Part shown: in pieces, positions 42,431 through 51,171 of the stretch
How positions within the stretch are numbered: the stretch's first letter is position 1
Layout: each line of letters begins with the position of its first letter
Assembly (NCBI GenBank): GCA_963841855.1
Contig: CAWJEJ010000003.1
Coordinates: forward strand, 620,001-684,000
Origin: CAXBBB01 sp963841855
GTDB taxonomy: Bacteria > Bacteroidota > Rhodothermia > Rhodothermales > BA12
Length of the DNA stretch: 64,000 bases
Reading direction: 5' to 3'
The notes under the pieces: generated by a model
The model's database searches: none
The model's input: only the letters and a program-made list of their open reading frames with translations
What the model was told of the DNA's origin: nothing
Position numbers and translations under genes: made by a program

Positions 42431-43680
42431 GGGAGGCCCGCTAGAGCGTTCAGGGTATAGTATTGGCGCCACGCTTCCAGGCGCTGGACTTCGGCGTCGG
42501 CTCGCTGCGCGATCGAGCGCGCGCGGAAGAGAAGAATGTCGTTGGGTGTCACGCCGCGCTGCACTCCCTCGGCGGCCTGGAGCGACTGCTCGTCGAGCGT
42601 GGCCTCGCGCACCAGCACTTCCTGCTCGATCATGGCGACGGCGCTGCGCGCTTCGACGTAGTCCGAGAGGGCCTGGCTGACGCGCTGCTGGCGTTCGAGG
42701 TATTTGGAGTCGCCCTGCGCCTGCTGCTGCTGCAGGTAGGCGGTCTGCTCGCGGCGCGAGGCAGCGGCGCGAGTGAACACGTCGAGTGGTACGGCGACGC
42801 GGGCGCCCAGGCGCGGGCCGCTGCTGAACGAGTAGCTGTCGATGGTGTTTTGCTCGGGCGAGAACGACTCGCGCAGCACGTACCCGGCGTAGACGGCGAA
42901 CCGCACGTCGCCCAGCGAGGGAGCGGGCACGCGAAGCGGAACGGCCTGGGCCGCGCGCTGCGCCTGGAGGCGTGTCAGCCGGACCAGGTCGGCCTCGTCG
43001 ATGAGCGGTGGCAGTCCGGCCGGGTCGTCGATCACGAAGCCCGCGTCGATGCGCAGGCGGCGGGCGAGTTCGTCGCGCAGGCGCCCGGCCAGCGCGCCGT
43101 AGCGAATGGCGTCGGCGGTGTAGCGCTGCGAGAGCAGTTCGGCGGCCAGCGCGTCCGAGCGCAGCACGTCCTGGGTCTGGTAGAGCGCGTCGAGGCGTTG
43201 GGAAACCGTATCGGCCAGCGCGACGGCGGTCTGGGCCGCGGCGGACTGCGCCTCGGCTTGCAAAATGGTCAGTGCCTGCTCGCGCGCAAAAAGCCGCACG
43301 TCGGTAGCGCCCTGCTCGGCCTGCGACGCGAACGCATCGCGCAAGTTGGAGAGGCGGCGCGCCTCGAAGCGGGCTTCGGCGAGTCCCCCGTCGAGCAGCT
43401 CCCACACCAGATCGACGGCGCCGCGGTAACCCGTCTGCGTGTCCAGGTCGACGTTATCGGAGTTGAGAAACACCTCGCCGCCCGCACGCAGTTCGAGTCC
43501 GTAGTCACCGGCGTAGCGCAGGTATTCAGCCTCGTACGCCGCGCGCTGAGCCGACGCTGCCGTTCCGGTCGCCAGCACGTCCTCGGCCCGGTTGGCGAGC
43601 GCGCCGAGCGAGTACGCAGTCTGAGCCTGCACGTACGACGTGCAGAAGGCGAGGATCAAAACGAGACAGGTCGTGCGCAT
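42427..43680 (-). CDS. TolC-family outer membrane channel protein
   Basis: 417 residues with signal peptide (TCLVLILAFCTSYVQAQ). The typical two-fold pattern of long helices and short beta hairpins is visible: ALANRAEDVLATGTAASAQR, GAVDLVWELLDGGLAEARFE, LARRLRIDAG, PRLGARVAVPLDVFTRAAAS and QRRVSQALSDYV-like helices. The C-terminus EAWRQYYTLNALAGLP is TolC-like. It is first in the three-gene operon with the HlyD-domain protein and the synthase, so it presumably forms the exit channel for the polymer in place of an AlgE-type porin. Confidence 0.85.
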   Translation of the reverse strand: MRTTCLVLILAFCTSYVQAQTAYSLGALANRAEDVLATGTAASAQRAAYEAEYLRYAGDYGLELRAGGEVFLNSDNVDLDTQTGYRGAVDLVWELLDGGLAEARFEARRLSNLRDAFASQAEQGATDVRLFAREQALTILQAEAQSAAAQTAVALADTVSQRLDALYQTQDVLRSDALAAELLSQRYTADAIRYGALAGRLRDELARRLRIDAGFVIDDPAGLPPLIDEADLVRLTRLQAQRAAQAVPLRVPAPSLGDVRFAVYAGYVLRESFSPEQNTIDSYSFSSGPRLGARVAVPLDVFTRAAASRREQTAYLQQQQAQGDSKYLERQQRVSQALSDYVEARSAVAMIEQEVLVREATLDEQSLQAAEGVQRGVTPNDILLFRARSIAQRADAEVQRLEAWRQYYTLNALAGLP

Positions 43681-43768
43681 GGGACGCTAAACCGGGAAGG
43701 GAGGGGGGTGCCAAGCAGTTCGACAAACACCGCGCCAAACCCCGGCTTGAGATTCAGCGAAATGCAAT

Positions 43769-43801
43769 GCGCCGCCCGATCGCAGATGGATCGGGCGGCG
43801 C
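43769..43801 (-). terminator. Strong hairpin after clpP
   Basis: A perfect 13-bp GC-rich stem (GCGCCGCCCGATC / GATCGGGCGGCGC) with a 7-base loop, 22 bases after the clpP stop. Only a weak T run follows on the minus strand (ATTGCATTTC). It separates tig-clpP from the exopolysaccharide operon. Confidence 0.75.
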
Positions 43802-43823
43802 AAGGGACTGGGCGAGAACCGAA

Positions 43824-44543
43824 TCAGTCGTCGTCTTTGGAGATCACGTCGTCCTTGACCTCGTCGGGCCTGTAGCCGCGCTTGGGTTCGAGAACGGTAT
43901 CGATCAGGCCGTACTCCTTGGCCTCCTTGGCACCGAGCCAGTAGTCACGGTCGGCGTCGCGCTCGATCTCCTCAATTGTCTTACCCGTGTGGTGCTCGTA
44001 GATGCTGTAGAGCCGCTCCTTGATCCAGCGAATCTCCTTGGCGACGATCTCGATGTCGGTCGCCTGGCCTTGGGCGCCACCCAGCGGCTGGTGCAGCATG
44101 ATGCGGCTGTTGGGCAGCGCCGCCCGCTTGCCCGGCGCTCCACCGGCCAGCAGAACCGAGCCCATCGACGCGGCCAAGCCGACGCAGATCGTGCTGACTT
44201 CGGGGCCGATCATCTGCATCGTGTCGTAGATCGCGAGCCCGCGGTAGACCTCGCCGCCGGGCGAGTTGACGTACATGTTGATCGGCTTGTCGGGGTCCTC
44301 GGAGGCCAGAAACAGCAGCTGCGCGACGATCAGGTTCGATATGTTGTCGTTGATCGGCGTGCCGATGATGACGATGCGCTCCTTGAGCAGGCGGCTGAAG
44401 ATGTCGTAGCTGCGCTCGCCCCGGCTCGTCTGCTCGACGACCATCGGCACCAGCCCGGCCAGCGGCTGGTTGCCCAGTCCGCCCGTGTGGATGCCGCTGG
44501 GCAGCCGGAGGTCTTTGCTGAATTTGAGGAAGTCTTGGACCAT
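43824..44543 (-). CDS. clpP: ATP-dependent Clp protease proteolytic subunit
   Basis: 239 residues. Catalytic triad by motif: Ser126 (VGLAASMGSVLLAGG), His151 (RIMLHQPLGGAQGQ) and Asp200 (ERDADRDYWLGAKEA), with spacing as in E. coli ClpP. NMYVNSPGGEVYRGLAIYDT is the oxyanion region. The N-terminus (about 35 residues before VVEQTSRGERSYDIF) is longer than in mature ClpP and may be processed. It is 49 bases downstream of tig, the common tig-clpP order. A clpX gene does not follow here; an unrelated exopolysaccharide operon does. Confidence 0.96.
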   Translation of the reverse strand: MVQDFLKFSKDLRLPSGIHTGGLGNQPLAGLVPMVVEQTSRGERSYDIFSRLLKERIVIIGTPINDNISNLIVAQLLFLASEDPDKPINMYVNSPGGEVYRGLAIYDTMQMIGPEVSTICVGLAASMGSVLLAGGAPGKRAALPNSRIMLHQPLGGAQGQATDIEIVAKEIRWIKERLYSIYEHHTGKTIEEIERDADRDYWLGAKEAKEYGLIDTVLEPKRGYRPDEVKDDVISKDDD

Positions 44544-44592
44544 GTCGGAGGCGTCGTAAAGGGAGAAAAGTCGGGCTCGGAGGTACCGAAAC

Positions 44593-46020
44593 TCAGCCTT
44601 CCTGTTCCTCTGCGGCGGCCTCGCCCGAGGCGCCGACCGGCTCCGAATCCTCGCCGACGACGATCGTTTCGGCCACCTCGTCGACCGTGCGGACGGCCTG
44701 ATCTGCTGCTCGCTTCTCGCGGCGCGCCTTGAGATCGGCCTCGACTTCTTCCTGGCTCATGTCCTGGAGCGTGACGAGCGTCGCCAGCTTGTCGAACAGG
44801 CGCTCGCTCTCCAACCGGCCGACGAGCTGGCTCATCACGCCTTCCTGCTGCGCGTAGTAGTTGCGCAAGAGGCTCGGGTCGATCTCGTCTCCGGCCTGCT
44901 CGGCGAAGTAGGCGTCGATCTCTGAGTCGCCGACGCTGATCTCTTCGCGCTTGACCAGGGCGTCGCGCAGGATCATCCAGCGCGCCTGCTCCTCGGCTTC
45001 TGGGCGCATCCGCTCGCGCAGGCCGCTCATGTCGAAGCCCTTGGGCAACTGCCCGCCCAGCTGCTCGGCGGCGCGCTGGACGAAGGCATCTTGGAAGATC
45101 GAGACGGCCGAGTTGGGCACGTCGACGGGGTACTTCTCGGTGAGCGCGTCGACGAACTGCGTTTCGAGATACTCGCGGTTGCGGCCTTCCCACGACTTGG
45201 CCAGCTCGGACGTGATATCGGCGCGGAGCGCGTCGACCGTGTCGACTTTGCTTCCGGTCGCCTTCGAGGCGAACGCGTCGTCGATGTCGGGAAGCGTCTG
45301 CGCCTCGATCTTGGTAACCGTCACGCGGTAGTCGTGCGTCTCCGAATCGTCGGCCTCGGTCTGGGGGAGCGTCACGTCGAACGTGTCGCCTACCGTCTTG
45401 CCTTTGAGTGCGTCTTCGAGCGCGTCTTTGACTTTGTCATCTCCCAGTTGGAAGCGGACACCTTCTTCGACCTCGCCCTCTACCGGCTCGCCGTCCATCA
45501 GACGCGCGATGTCGACCGTCGCGAAGTGGCCCGTTTCGAGCGCCGCGCCCTCTTCGGCGTCCGCATAGGTGGCGAACTTGGCCCGCAGTTCCTCGACTTG
45601 CTCGTCGACCTCCTCGTCCGTCACTTCGTGAACGAGTTTGCCCAGCGACAGGTCGCTCAGGTCGCCGATCTCGACGGTCGGACGGACGCCGAACGCGATG
45701 ACGGCGCTGAAGTCGCTCGTTCCGTCATAGACCATCTCGGTGATGACCGGAGCGCCGATCACGTCGTAGGCCGGGTTTTCGATCACCTCGAGGTCGAACG
45801 TCTCTTGCACCTCGCGCTCGGCCACCTCTTGGGCGACGCCCTCGCCATACATCTTGCGCAGCATGCCGATGGGCACGCGGCCCGGACGGAAGCCTTTCAT
45901 CTGGACTTTGCCTTTGTACTTCTTGAGTTCGGCAAGCAGTTTGCCTTCGAGCTCGGCGGCGGGGGCGGCGAGGTGGAGTTCGTAGTCGGCAGGGCCGGTC
46001 TGTTGGATCGTGACGTTCAT
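44593..46020 (-). CDS. tig: Trigger factor (ribosome-associated chaperone)
   Basis: Start at the ATG at 46020 (MNVTIQQTGPADYELHLAAP), the standard trigger-factor N-terminus; a 21-codon upstream extension is discarded. 475 residues. The ribosome-binding signature is KMQMKGFRPGRVPIGMLRK-like (VQMKGFRPGRVP). The PPIase-type middle domain is around ATVDIARLMDGEPVEGEVEE, and a helical C-terminal arm follows, with an acidic tail (about 430-475). Binds nascent chains at the ribosome exit. Operon with clpP. Confidence 0.95.
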   Translation of the reverse strand: MNVTIQQTGPADYELHLAAPAAELEGKLLAELKKYKGKVQMKGFRPGRVPIGMLRKMYGEGVAQEVAEREVQETFDLEVIENPAYDVIGAPVITEMVYDGTSDFSAVIAFGVRPTVEIGDLSDLSLGKLVHEVTDEEVDEQVEELRAKFATYADAEEGAALETGHFATVDIARLMDGEPVEGEVEEGVRFQLGDDKVKDALEDALKGKTVGDTFDVTLPQTEADDSETHDYRVTVTKIEAQTLPDIDDAFASKATGSKVDTVDALRADITSELAKSWEGRNREYLETQFVDALTEKYPVDVPNSAVSIFQDAFVQRAAEQLGGQLPKGFDMSGLRERMRPEAEEQARWMILRDALVKREEISVGDSEIDAYFAEQAGDEIDPSLLRNYYAQQEGVMSQLVGRLESERLFDKLATLVTLQDMSQEEVEADLKARREKRAADQAVRTVDEVAETIVVGEDSEPVGASGEAAAEEQEG

Positions 46021-46138
46021 CGAGAGCCCAGTTGGGAAAGTGCGTAAAAGAGAAAGTGCAAGCCGCTTTAGAGCAACTTGCACGGGGAGCAGTTCCGATA
46101 GGAACCAGACCGAACGGCCAAAACGGCGCGAATCCGGG

Positions 46139-46471
46139 TCAGCGTTGGTGAGGCTCCGGAGGCCCGGGAGGACCCGCGAGGCGGCCGAAGCTGTCGCCCC
46201 GCTGCACCGCCATCTCTTTGAGCTTGAATTTCCAGAGCGCGGCGCCGGTCAGATTGCCGGTGATCGTCTCCCCATCGTTGAGATGAAGCGCAAAGTTGGC
46301 ACCGCTGCCCTGCGTCGCGCTCCAGTCGACGCGAGCGATTTCTGCAATCGGAATGCGCTTGTTGCCCCACGGCCGCTTCCACACGACCGAATCTGCGTGC
46401 AGTTCTAGCGTCGACAATCGCCGGAAGCCGGATAGAGGGGCAAACTTGCCTTTGAGAATAGGATGGGACAT
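46139..46471 (-). CDS. Small PH-like-fold hypothetical protein
   Basis: 110 residues. LSTLELHADSVVWKRPWGNK, RIPIAEIARVDWS and FALHLNDGETITGNLTGAAL suggest a strand-rich PH/GRAM-like fold, with a terminal helix and a Pro-rich tail (GPPGPPEPHQR). No signal peptide. Lies upstream of tig on the same strand with a 118-base gap, so it may be separately transcribed. No function assigned. Confidence 0.6.
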   Translation of the reverse strand: MSHPILKGKFAPLSGFRRLSTLELHADSVVWKRPWGNKRIPIAEIARVDWSATQGSGANFALHLNDGETITGNLTGAALWKFKLKEMAVQRGDSFGRLAGPPGPPEPHQR

Positions 46472-46642
46472 CGAATCAGGGAGTTGTGGTGGTCATCCGG
46501 GTAACGCGCGTAGGACATGCCTTACAACGGGCTCGGCCGCAATAGATACACACGTGAATCGAGAAGTACCCGTTAGAAACCCATGCAGTATGTCTGCGGA
46601 AAGCCTGGATCGTGTTACACCTGTGCTCTCTTGGGCACTCAC

Positions 46643-49600
46643 TCAGAAATCCGCACTCAGCGCGAAGTATACCTTTGGCTCGCCCAGCCGCACGCCGTCG
46701 AACGGATAGGCCACGTCTACGCCTAGCGGCAACCCGAAGACGTAGCTGCGAAGGCCCGCGCCCATACCGACCAGCACGTCGTCCAAGCGCCTGCCCTCCG
46801 GTTGAACCGCCAGTGCGTTGAACGCCGGGTTGTTCGGTCCGCCCCAGACGGCTCCGGCATCGGCGAAGGCGATCGCGCGCAGTCCGTACAGCGTGGGCAA
46901 AGGGCGCAGCGAGAGCGATTGGACCAATGGGACGCGTAGTTCAACGTTTACCAGTCCGAAATACGGTCCCTGCCGCGCATTGATGGCGTAGCCGCGCAGC
47001 GGAAGGATGGGTGTGGCGAAGGCGAAGCCCGAAAGGCCCGTCGTCGGAAGCGGACCGCCCGAGTTGGCGCGCGGATTGAGCCACCCTTGCACGCCCGAAG
47101 TGTAGAACGCTTGCGGATCCGTGCCCACCGACGCGGCGCCGGACGCCCGAACGGCCAGCGTGTAGCGCCCCCGCGTGGCATAGGCTCGTGCGTCGCCCAG
47201 CAAGGTGACGAAGCGCGCGGATTCGCCGCTCACCGTTACGGGCGCGCCTGCCAGCGAGAGCGCTCCGCGACGCCCCGACCGCACGCCCCACGCTCCATAC
47301 TCGGTGGCGTCGTGCGTGTAGGTCAGCGAGGGATAGAGCAGCAGCCGGCTCACCGTAGGCTCGGAAGGATCGAACAGGTTGGCCTCGCTCACGCCCAGCA
47401 GTGCCAGCCGACCTTCGACGCGCCGAAACCGGTCCAGCGGGCGCACCAAGCCTGCGCTCGCGCTATAGAGCCGGTAGCGCGCCAGGCTGCGACCTAGCGT
47501 GTCTGTTTCGAGCACGCGCGAGACGTGGGCACCCTGTACGTCCCAGTCCATCCGCGCGCCGATGGATTCGAAGCCGACGACGTAGTCCGAGTTGCGCAGG
47601 TCGAGCAGCAGGTTACTGCCTCCGTACAGCCGGTAGGCACCCGTCAAATCGGAAAAGCGGATCTGAGCCGTCCCTTGCAATCCGTAGAGCGTGTTGACCT
47701 CGGACGATGCGTAGACGATATCGGTCGAGAACGTCAGGCGGTAGGGGTGAGGGATCGGCCTGCCCAGCGAGTCGGCGTAACCCAATGCGGTGGGCGAGCG
47801 AGACGGTATGCTCAGGGTGTCGTCGTCTTGCGATTCGGGGTCGCCGAAGTCGATTCGGATCCGACCCAGACTGCCGTCTGCTGAATCGGGCGGCTGAGCG
47901 TCGCCGATCGGCGTGGGGGCCAGAGCGCGCGTGGCGTCGCGTAGGAACGCGTTGTTCTCCCGGATCGATGCGTCAGCGATGCGTAGCGCGGGAGCCTCGC
48001 CGGCAGTCGGCGCGCGCCGCATCGCCCAGACCGTGGGAGCAGCAGCGGCCGAGTCGGCGAGCACGTCGCGTAGCAGGAACAGCGTCGGAGATCCCTGCGA
48101 AAGCGCCATGACGGCGGTGCGCGCTCCGTCGGGCGTCACGCTGATCTGCATCGCGCCTTCGAGCAGGTTGGTAAGCAGTCGCGAACGCCCGGTCGCCGGG
48201 TCGAGTGCGTACAGATTGGCGATCCCGGTGGCGTCGGACACGAACACGACTTCGAGGCGACCGTCGCGCGTGCGCACCACCTGCGGATTGGAGACCCCGG
48301 ACAGCGTATCCCGCAAAAGAGCCTGCGAGCGGGTCAGAGCCGGTCCGGCCGCTTCCACGTCGATGGGGAGGCGGTAGATATCCGCTCCTCTCCGGTCTGA
48401 TTCTAGGGATCCGGCGGTCGAGTCTGCGTGGAAAAACAGCGCGTCGCCGCCGGGCGCCCAGGCGGGTGCGTGTTCGGTGAGCAGGTCATCGGTGAGGCGC
48501 ACCACGCGTCCTTCTCCGTCCACGCCGACCGGCAGGTGGAGCAGAAACAGATCGCTCTGCGCCGCATCCGACGCCTGAACGGCGATCACCTCGCGCGACG
48601 GATGCCACGCTAGCGCGGCTACCTGTTCTGCGCCGGGAAGGGGATGAATCGCCGCGCCGCCCGTCGCGACGTTCACGACGGCGACGGCTTCGTGGCGGCC
48701 GCTCGTCACGGCGACGGCCAGCCGCGTTCCGTCCGGGCTCCACGACAGGCCGGGCGAGAGCAGCCTGAGCGCCTCGAACTGCGCCGACGCCTGCCCGGCA
48801 ACGATGCGCCGCGGCTGAGCGCCCCGCCGCGTCTCGACGACGTAGACGCCGAACGTTCCGCCTTCGCTGCTCACGTAGGCCAACCGGTCGCCCAGCGGCG
48901 AGAGCGCGGGCGAACTGCTGAAGACGCTTCCGGCTTCGGGCAGCACCAGAGGCTGCGCCGTCTGAGCCAGCGACACGCGCGCGACCGCTTCGGGAAAATG
49001 AGCGGCCTGCACGGTTCGGTGCCACCGCTCGGACAGCCCATCCAGGTCCAGCCCCACGGCTTGGCTCAGGGCTGCATCCAGGTCGCGCGTCGTGCGCAGG
49101 TAGCCCAGCACTTCGGCGATCTTGTCCACGCCGTACTCCTCGGCGACGTAGTCGAAAAAGGCTTGACCGCCCCAATACGCCGAGAAGCCGTTCAACTGAT
49201 GCACGTCGGGCAGCGTCCCTCCGATGACGGCGTCGCGCAGATAGGCGTCGGCCCGTGTGCTCCACTGCTCGGCGGCATACTCGGCGAGTCCTTCGCCCAT
49301 CCAGATCGGCAGTCGGGCGCGCAGGTTGTTTTGCAGAATCGCCTGGATCGAACCGCCGTACAACTGGTCGTTGAGCACGGCGTGAACGAGTTCGTGGTGC
49401 AGCACGTGCCGAAACTCGGCATAGTCGCCCGTGAACGGCAGCACGACGCGGTTCTTGAACAGCTCGGTCACGCCTCCGATGCCCTGGGCGTCATCCGGCA
49501 GGTCGACAGCGGTCGTGGCGGCAAACGCGCGGTGACCAGCGTAGAGCAGGATCGGCACGCGCCGTGACAGGTCGTGCCCGAGCAAGGTGCGGATCTGCCC

Positions 49601-49804
49601 GTACGCTTCCTCGGCAGCCTGCGACGCGAACGCGGCCAGCGGATAGCCCCCGCCATAGTAGTACACGTCGAAGTGCTCGGTCTGCACGAACGCCCAGTCG
49701 TGAGCCTGATATTGGATCTTGTTTTTGCCGAACGCGAAATACTGCGCGCGCGCCGGAGCGGCGGCCAGCAGCGTCAGGAGCAGGAGCGCGATCGAGCGGG
49801 ACAT
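46643..49804 (-). CDS. Gluzincin peptidase-TolB-like propeller-outer membrane barrel fusion protein
   Basis: 1,053 residues, signal peptide MSRSIALLLLTLLAAAPARA. About 20-290: a peptidase-MA-like domain with zinc motif VLHHELVHAVLND (HExxH) and downstream Glu in WMGEGLAEYAAE. About 300-600: PD40/TolB-like propeller blades (LSPLGDRLAYVSSEGG, LSWSPDGTRLAVAV, WAPGGDALFFHADS). About 690-1053: beta strands with alternating pattern ending VYFALSADF, as in Omp85/surface-antigen barrels; YLFGLPLG-type and GLRAIAFADAGAVWGG strands resemble BamA-type barrels. The three-part layout suggests a surface- or periplasm-facing protease anchored by its own barrel. Activity is inferred from the intact zinc motif. 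Confidence 0.82.
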   Translation of the reverse strand: MSRSIALLLLTLLAAAPARAQYFAFGKNKIQYQAHDWAFVQTEHFDVYYYGGGYPLAAFASQAAEEAYGQIRTLLGHDLSRRVPILLYAGHRAFAATTAVDLPDDAQGIGGVTELFKNRVVLPFTGDYAEFRHVLHHELVHAVLNDQLYGGSIQAILQNNLRARLPIWMGEGLAEYAAEQWSTRADAYLRDAVIGGTLPDVHQLNGFSAYWGGQAFFDYVAEEYGVDKIAEVLGYLRTTRDLDAALSQAVGLDLDGLSERWHRTVQAAHFPEAVARVSLAQTAQPLVLPEAGSVFSSSPALSPLGDRLAYVSSEGGTFGVYVVETRRGAQPRRIVAGQASAQFEALRLLSPGLSWSPDGTRLAVAVTSGRHEAVAVVNVATGGAAIHPLPGAEQVAALAWHPSREVIAVQASDAAQSDLFLLHLPVGVDGEGRVVRLTDDLLTEHAPAWAPGGDALFFHADSTAGSLESDRRGADIYRLPIDVEAAGPALTRSQALLRDTLSGVSNPQVVRTRDGRLEVVFVSDATGIANLYALDPATGRSRLLTNLLEGAMQISVTPDGARTAVMALSQGSPTLFLLRDVLADSAAAAPTVWAMRRAPTAGEAPALRIADASIRENNAFLRDATRALAPTPIGDAQPPDSADGSLGRIRIDFGDPESQDDDTLSIPSRSPTALGYADSLGRPIPHPYRLTFSTDIVYASSEVNTLYGLQGTAQIRFSDLTGAYRLYGGSNLLLDLRNSDYVVGFESIGARMDWDVQGAHVSRVLETDTLGRSLARYRLYSASAGLVRPLDRFRRVEGRLALLGVSEANLFDPSEPTVSRLLLYPSLTYTHDATEYGAWGVRSGRRGALSLAGAPVTVSGESARFVTLLGDARAYATRGRYTLAVRASGAASVGTDPQAFYTSGVQGWLNPRANSGGPLPTTGLSGFAFATPILPLRGYAINARQGPYFGLVNVELRVPLVQSLSLRPLPTLYGLRAIAFADAGAVWGGPNNPAFNALAVQPEGRRLDDVLVGMGAGLRSYVFGLPLGVDVAYPFDGVRLGEPKVYFALSADF

Positions 49805-49854
49805 GGGGCAGAATAACGCGGGACGCTCGGTTTACGGATGCACCTCCGCCCCTT

Positions 49855-51141
49855 TCACACTTCGCTGCGCACGATAGATTCCAGCGCGGTGACTGCCGCA
49901 CCCACTCCGCTCTCGCTCCGCATCGCCTCGCCCAGCGCGCGTGCCCGCTCGCGCATCTCGGCATCCGTCGTCGCCTGAACGAGCGCGGCGGCCAGCTTCT
50001 CGGGCGTCATCTGCTTCTGCGGAATCGGCGATGGACCGACGCCCAGCGCGCGAACGCGGCGGCCCCAAAACGGCTGATCGCCGAAGAATGGGCAGACGAT
50101 GGTGGGGCGACCGGCGCGCAGTCCTGCCGCCGTCGTTCCGGCGCCTCCATGATGCACCACGGCCGACACGCACTCGAACAGCCAGTCGTGCGGCGCCGAT
50201 TCGAGCAGGTGGACCGAGGCTGGCACGTCGGAAGCCGTCAGTCCGCCCCAGCCCGTCGCCAGAATCGCGCGGACGCCGGCCCGCTCGACTGCTTCCAGCA
50301 CGATGCGCGTCGTCCGTTCGGGGTTGCGCGCGGCCATGCTGCCAAAGCCGACGTAGACGGGCGGATCGCCCGCACCGAGGAAGGCACGCAGATCGCCGGG
50401 CGGGGTCCAGTCCGACGAGCGGTCGAGAAACCAGAAGCCGGTCGTCGTGGCCGCGTCGGGCCAGTCGGGCGGCGCGGGTACGAGGTGGCGGCTGAACGCG
50501 TGCAGGATCGGGATCGGCGAGCCGTCGGCGTGGTGGAGCACGTCGATGTGGCGCGGGATGGATGGCAAGCCGTGAGTGGTGCGCCACGGACCGGCGAAGT
50601 AGCGGGCGAATCGGCCTGAGATGCCGAGCACGATGCGGTACGTTAGACGGTTGAACCACGCGCCCCACTTCAAGTCGGGAAAGCCGACAGCGGGGAACGC
50701 TTGCGTCCGTACCAGTTGCGGAAACAGCAGCGCCAACACGGCGGGAGTGTTCAGCTTCTCGGCATAGTGCGGGGCGCCAAACATCTTGGGATGATAGACG
50801 ATCACGTCCGGCCGCGCGGATTCGGCGGCTGCCCATCCGCCATCGACCAGATCGCGCTGCATCGGCCCGATGCGCCGCACGATGCGCAGCAGTTGGGCCA
50901 GCGTCTTGACGTAGCTGCTGCCCATCGCTTCGAACATGGCTCGTCCCGCCGGCGAATCGGCCAGCGCGACCATCTCGTCGCTGACGGGCGCGAACGTCAA
51001 CCCAGCCTGCTCGATTACGTCTCGGAAGCGCGGACTCGTCGCCAGCGTGACGCGATGTCCGGCTCTGATCAGCCCGACCCCCAGCGCGACGAACGGCTGC
51101 ACGTCGCCGCGCGAGCCGATGGTGAGTAGGAGGGCGTGCAT
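49855..51141 (-). CDS. UGT/MGT-type glycosyltransferase (GT1 family)
   Basis: 428 residues. The N-terminal domain begins MHALLLTIGSRGDVQPFVAL, the classic GT1/GT28 acceptor-side opening, followed by GHRVTLATSPRFRDVI. The C-terminal donor domain has VYVGFGSMAARNPE and the signature VHHGGAGTTAAGLRAGRP, then CPFFGDQPFWG. These enzymes add sugars to lipophilic acceptors such as sterols, carotenoids or macrolides. It lies 30 bases downstream of a P450 gene, so hydroxylation followed by glycosylation of one small molecule is likely. Confidence 0.9.
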   Translation of the reverse strand: MHALLLTIGSRGDVQPFVALGVGLIRAGHRVTLATSPRFRDVIEQAGLTFAPVSDEMVALADSPAGRAMFEAMGSSYVKTLAQLLRIVRRIGPMQRDLVDGGWAAAESARPDVIVYHPKMFGAPHYAEKLNTPAVLALLFPQLVRTQAFPAVGFPDLKWGAWFNRLTYRIVLGISGRFARYFAGPWRTTHGLPSIPRHIDVLHHADGSPIPILHAFSRHLVPAPPDWPDAATTTGFWFLDRSSDWTPPGDLRAFLGAGDPPVYVGFGSMAARNPERTTRIVLEAVERAGVRAILATGWGGLTASDVPASVHLLESAPHDWLFECVSAVVHHGGAGTTAAGLRAGRPTIVCPFFGDQPFWGRRVRALGVGPSPIPQKQMTPEKLAAALVQATTDAEMRERARALGEAMRSESGVGAAVTALESIVRSEV

Positions 51142-51171
51142 GGCGTCAAGGGGTGACAGTTGGAAACGATG

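Noticed and set aside
42463..43875. 470-codon plus-strand open frame opposite the TolC gene
   Set aside because: Antisense shadow; the minus-strand TolC protein has a signal peptide and family pattern.
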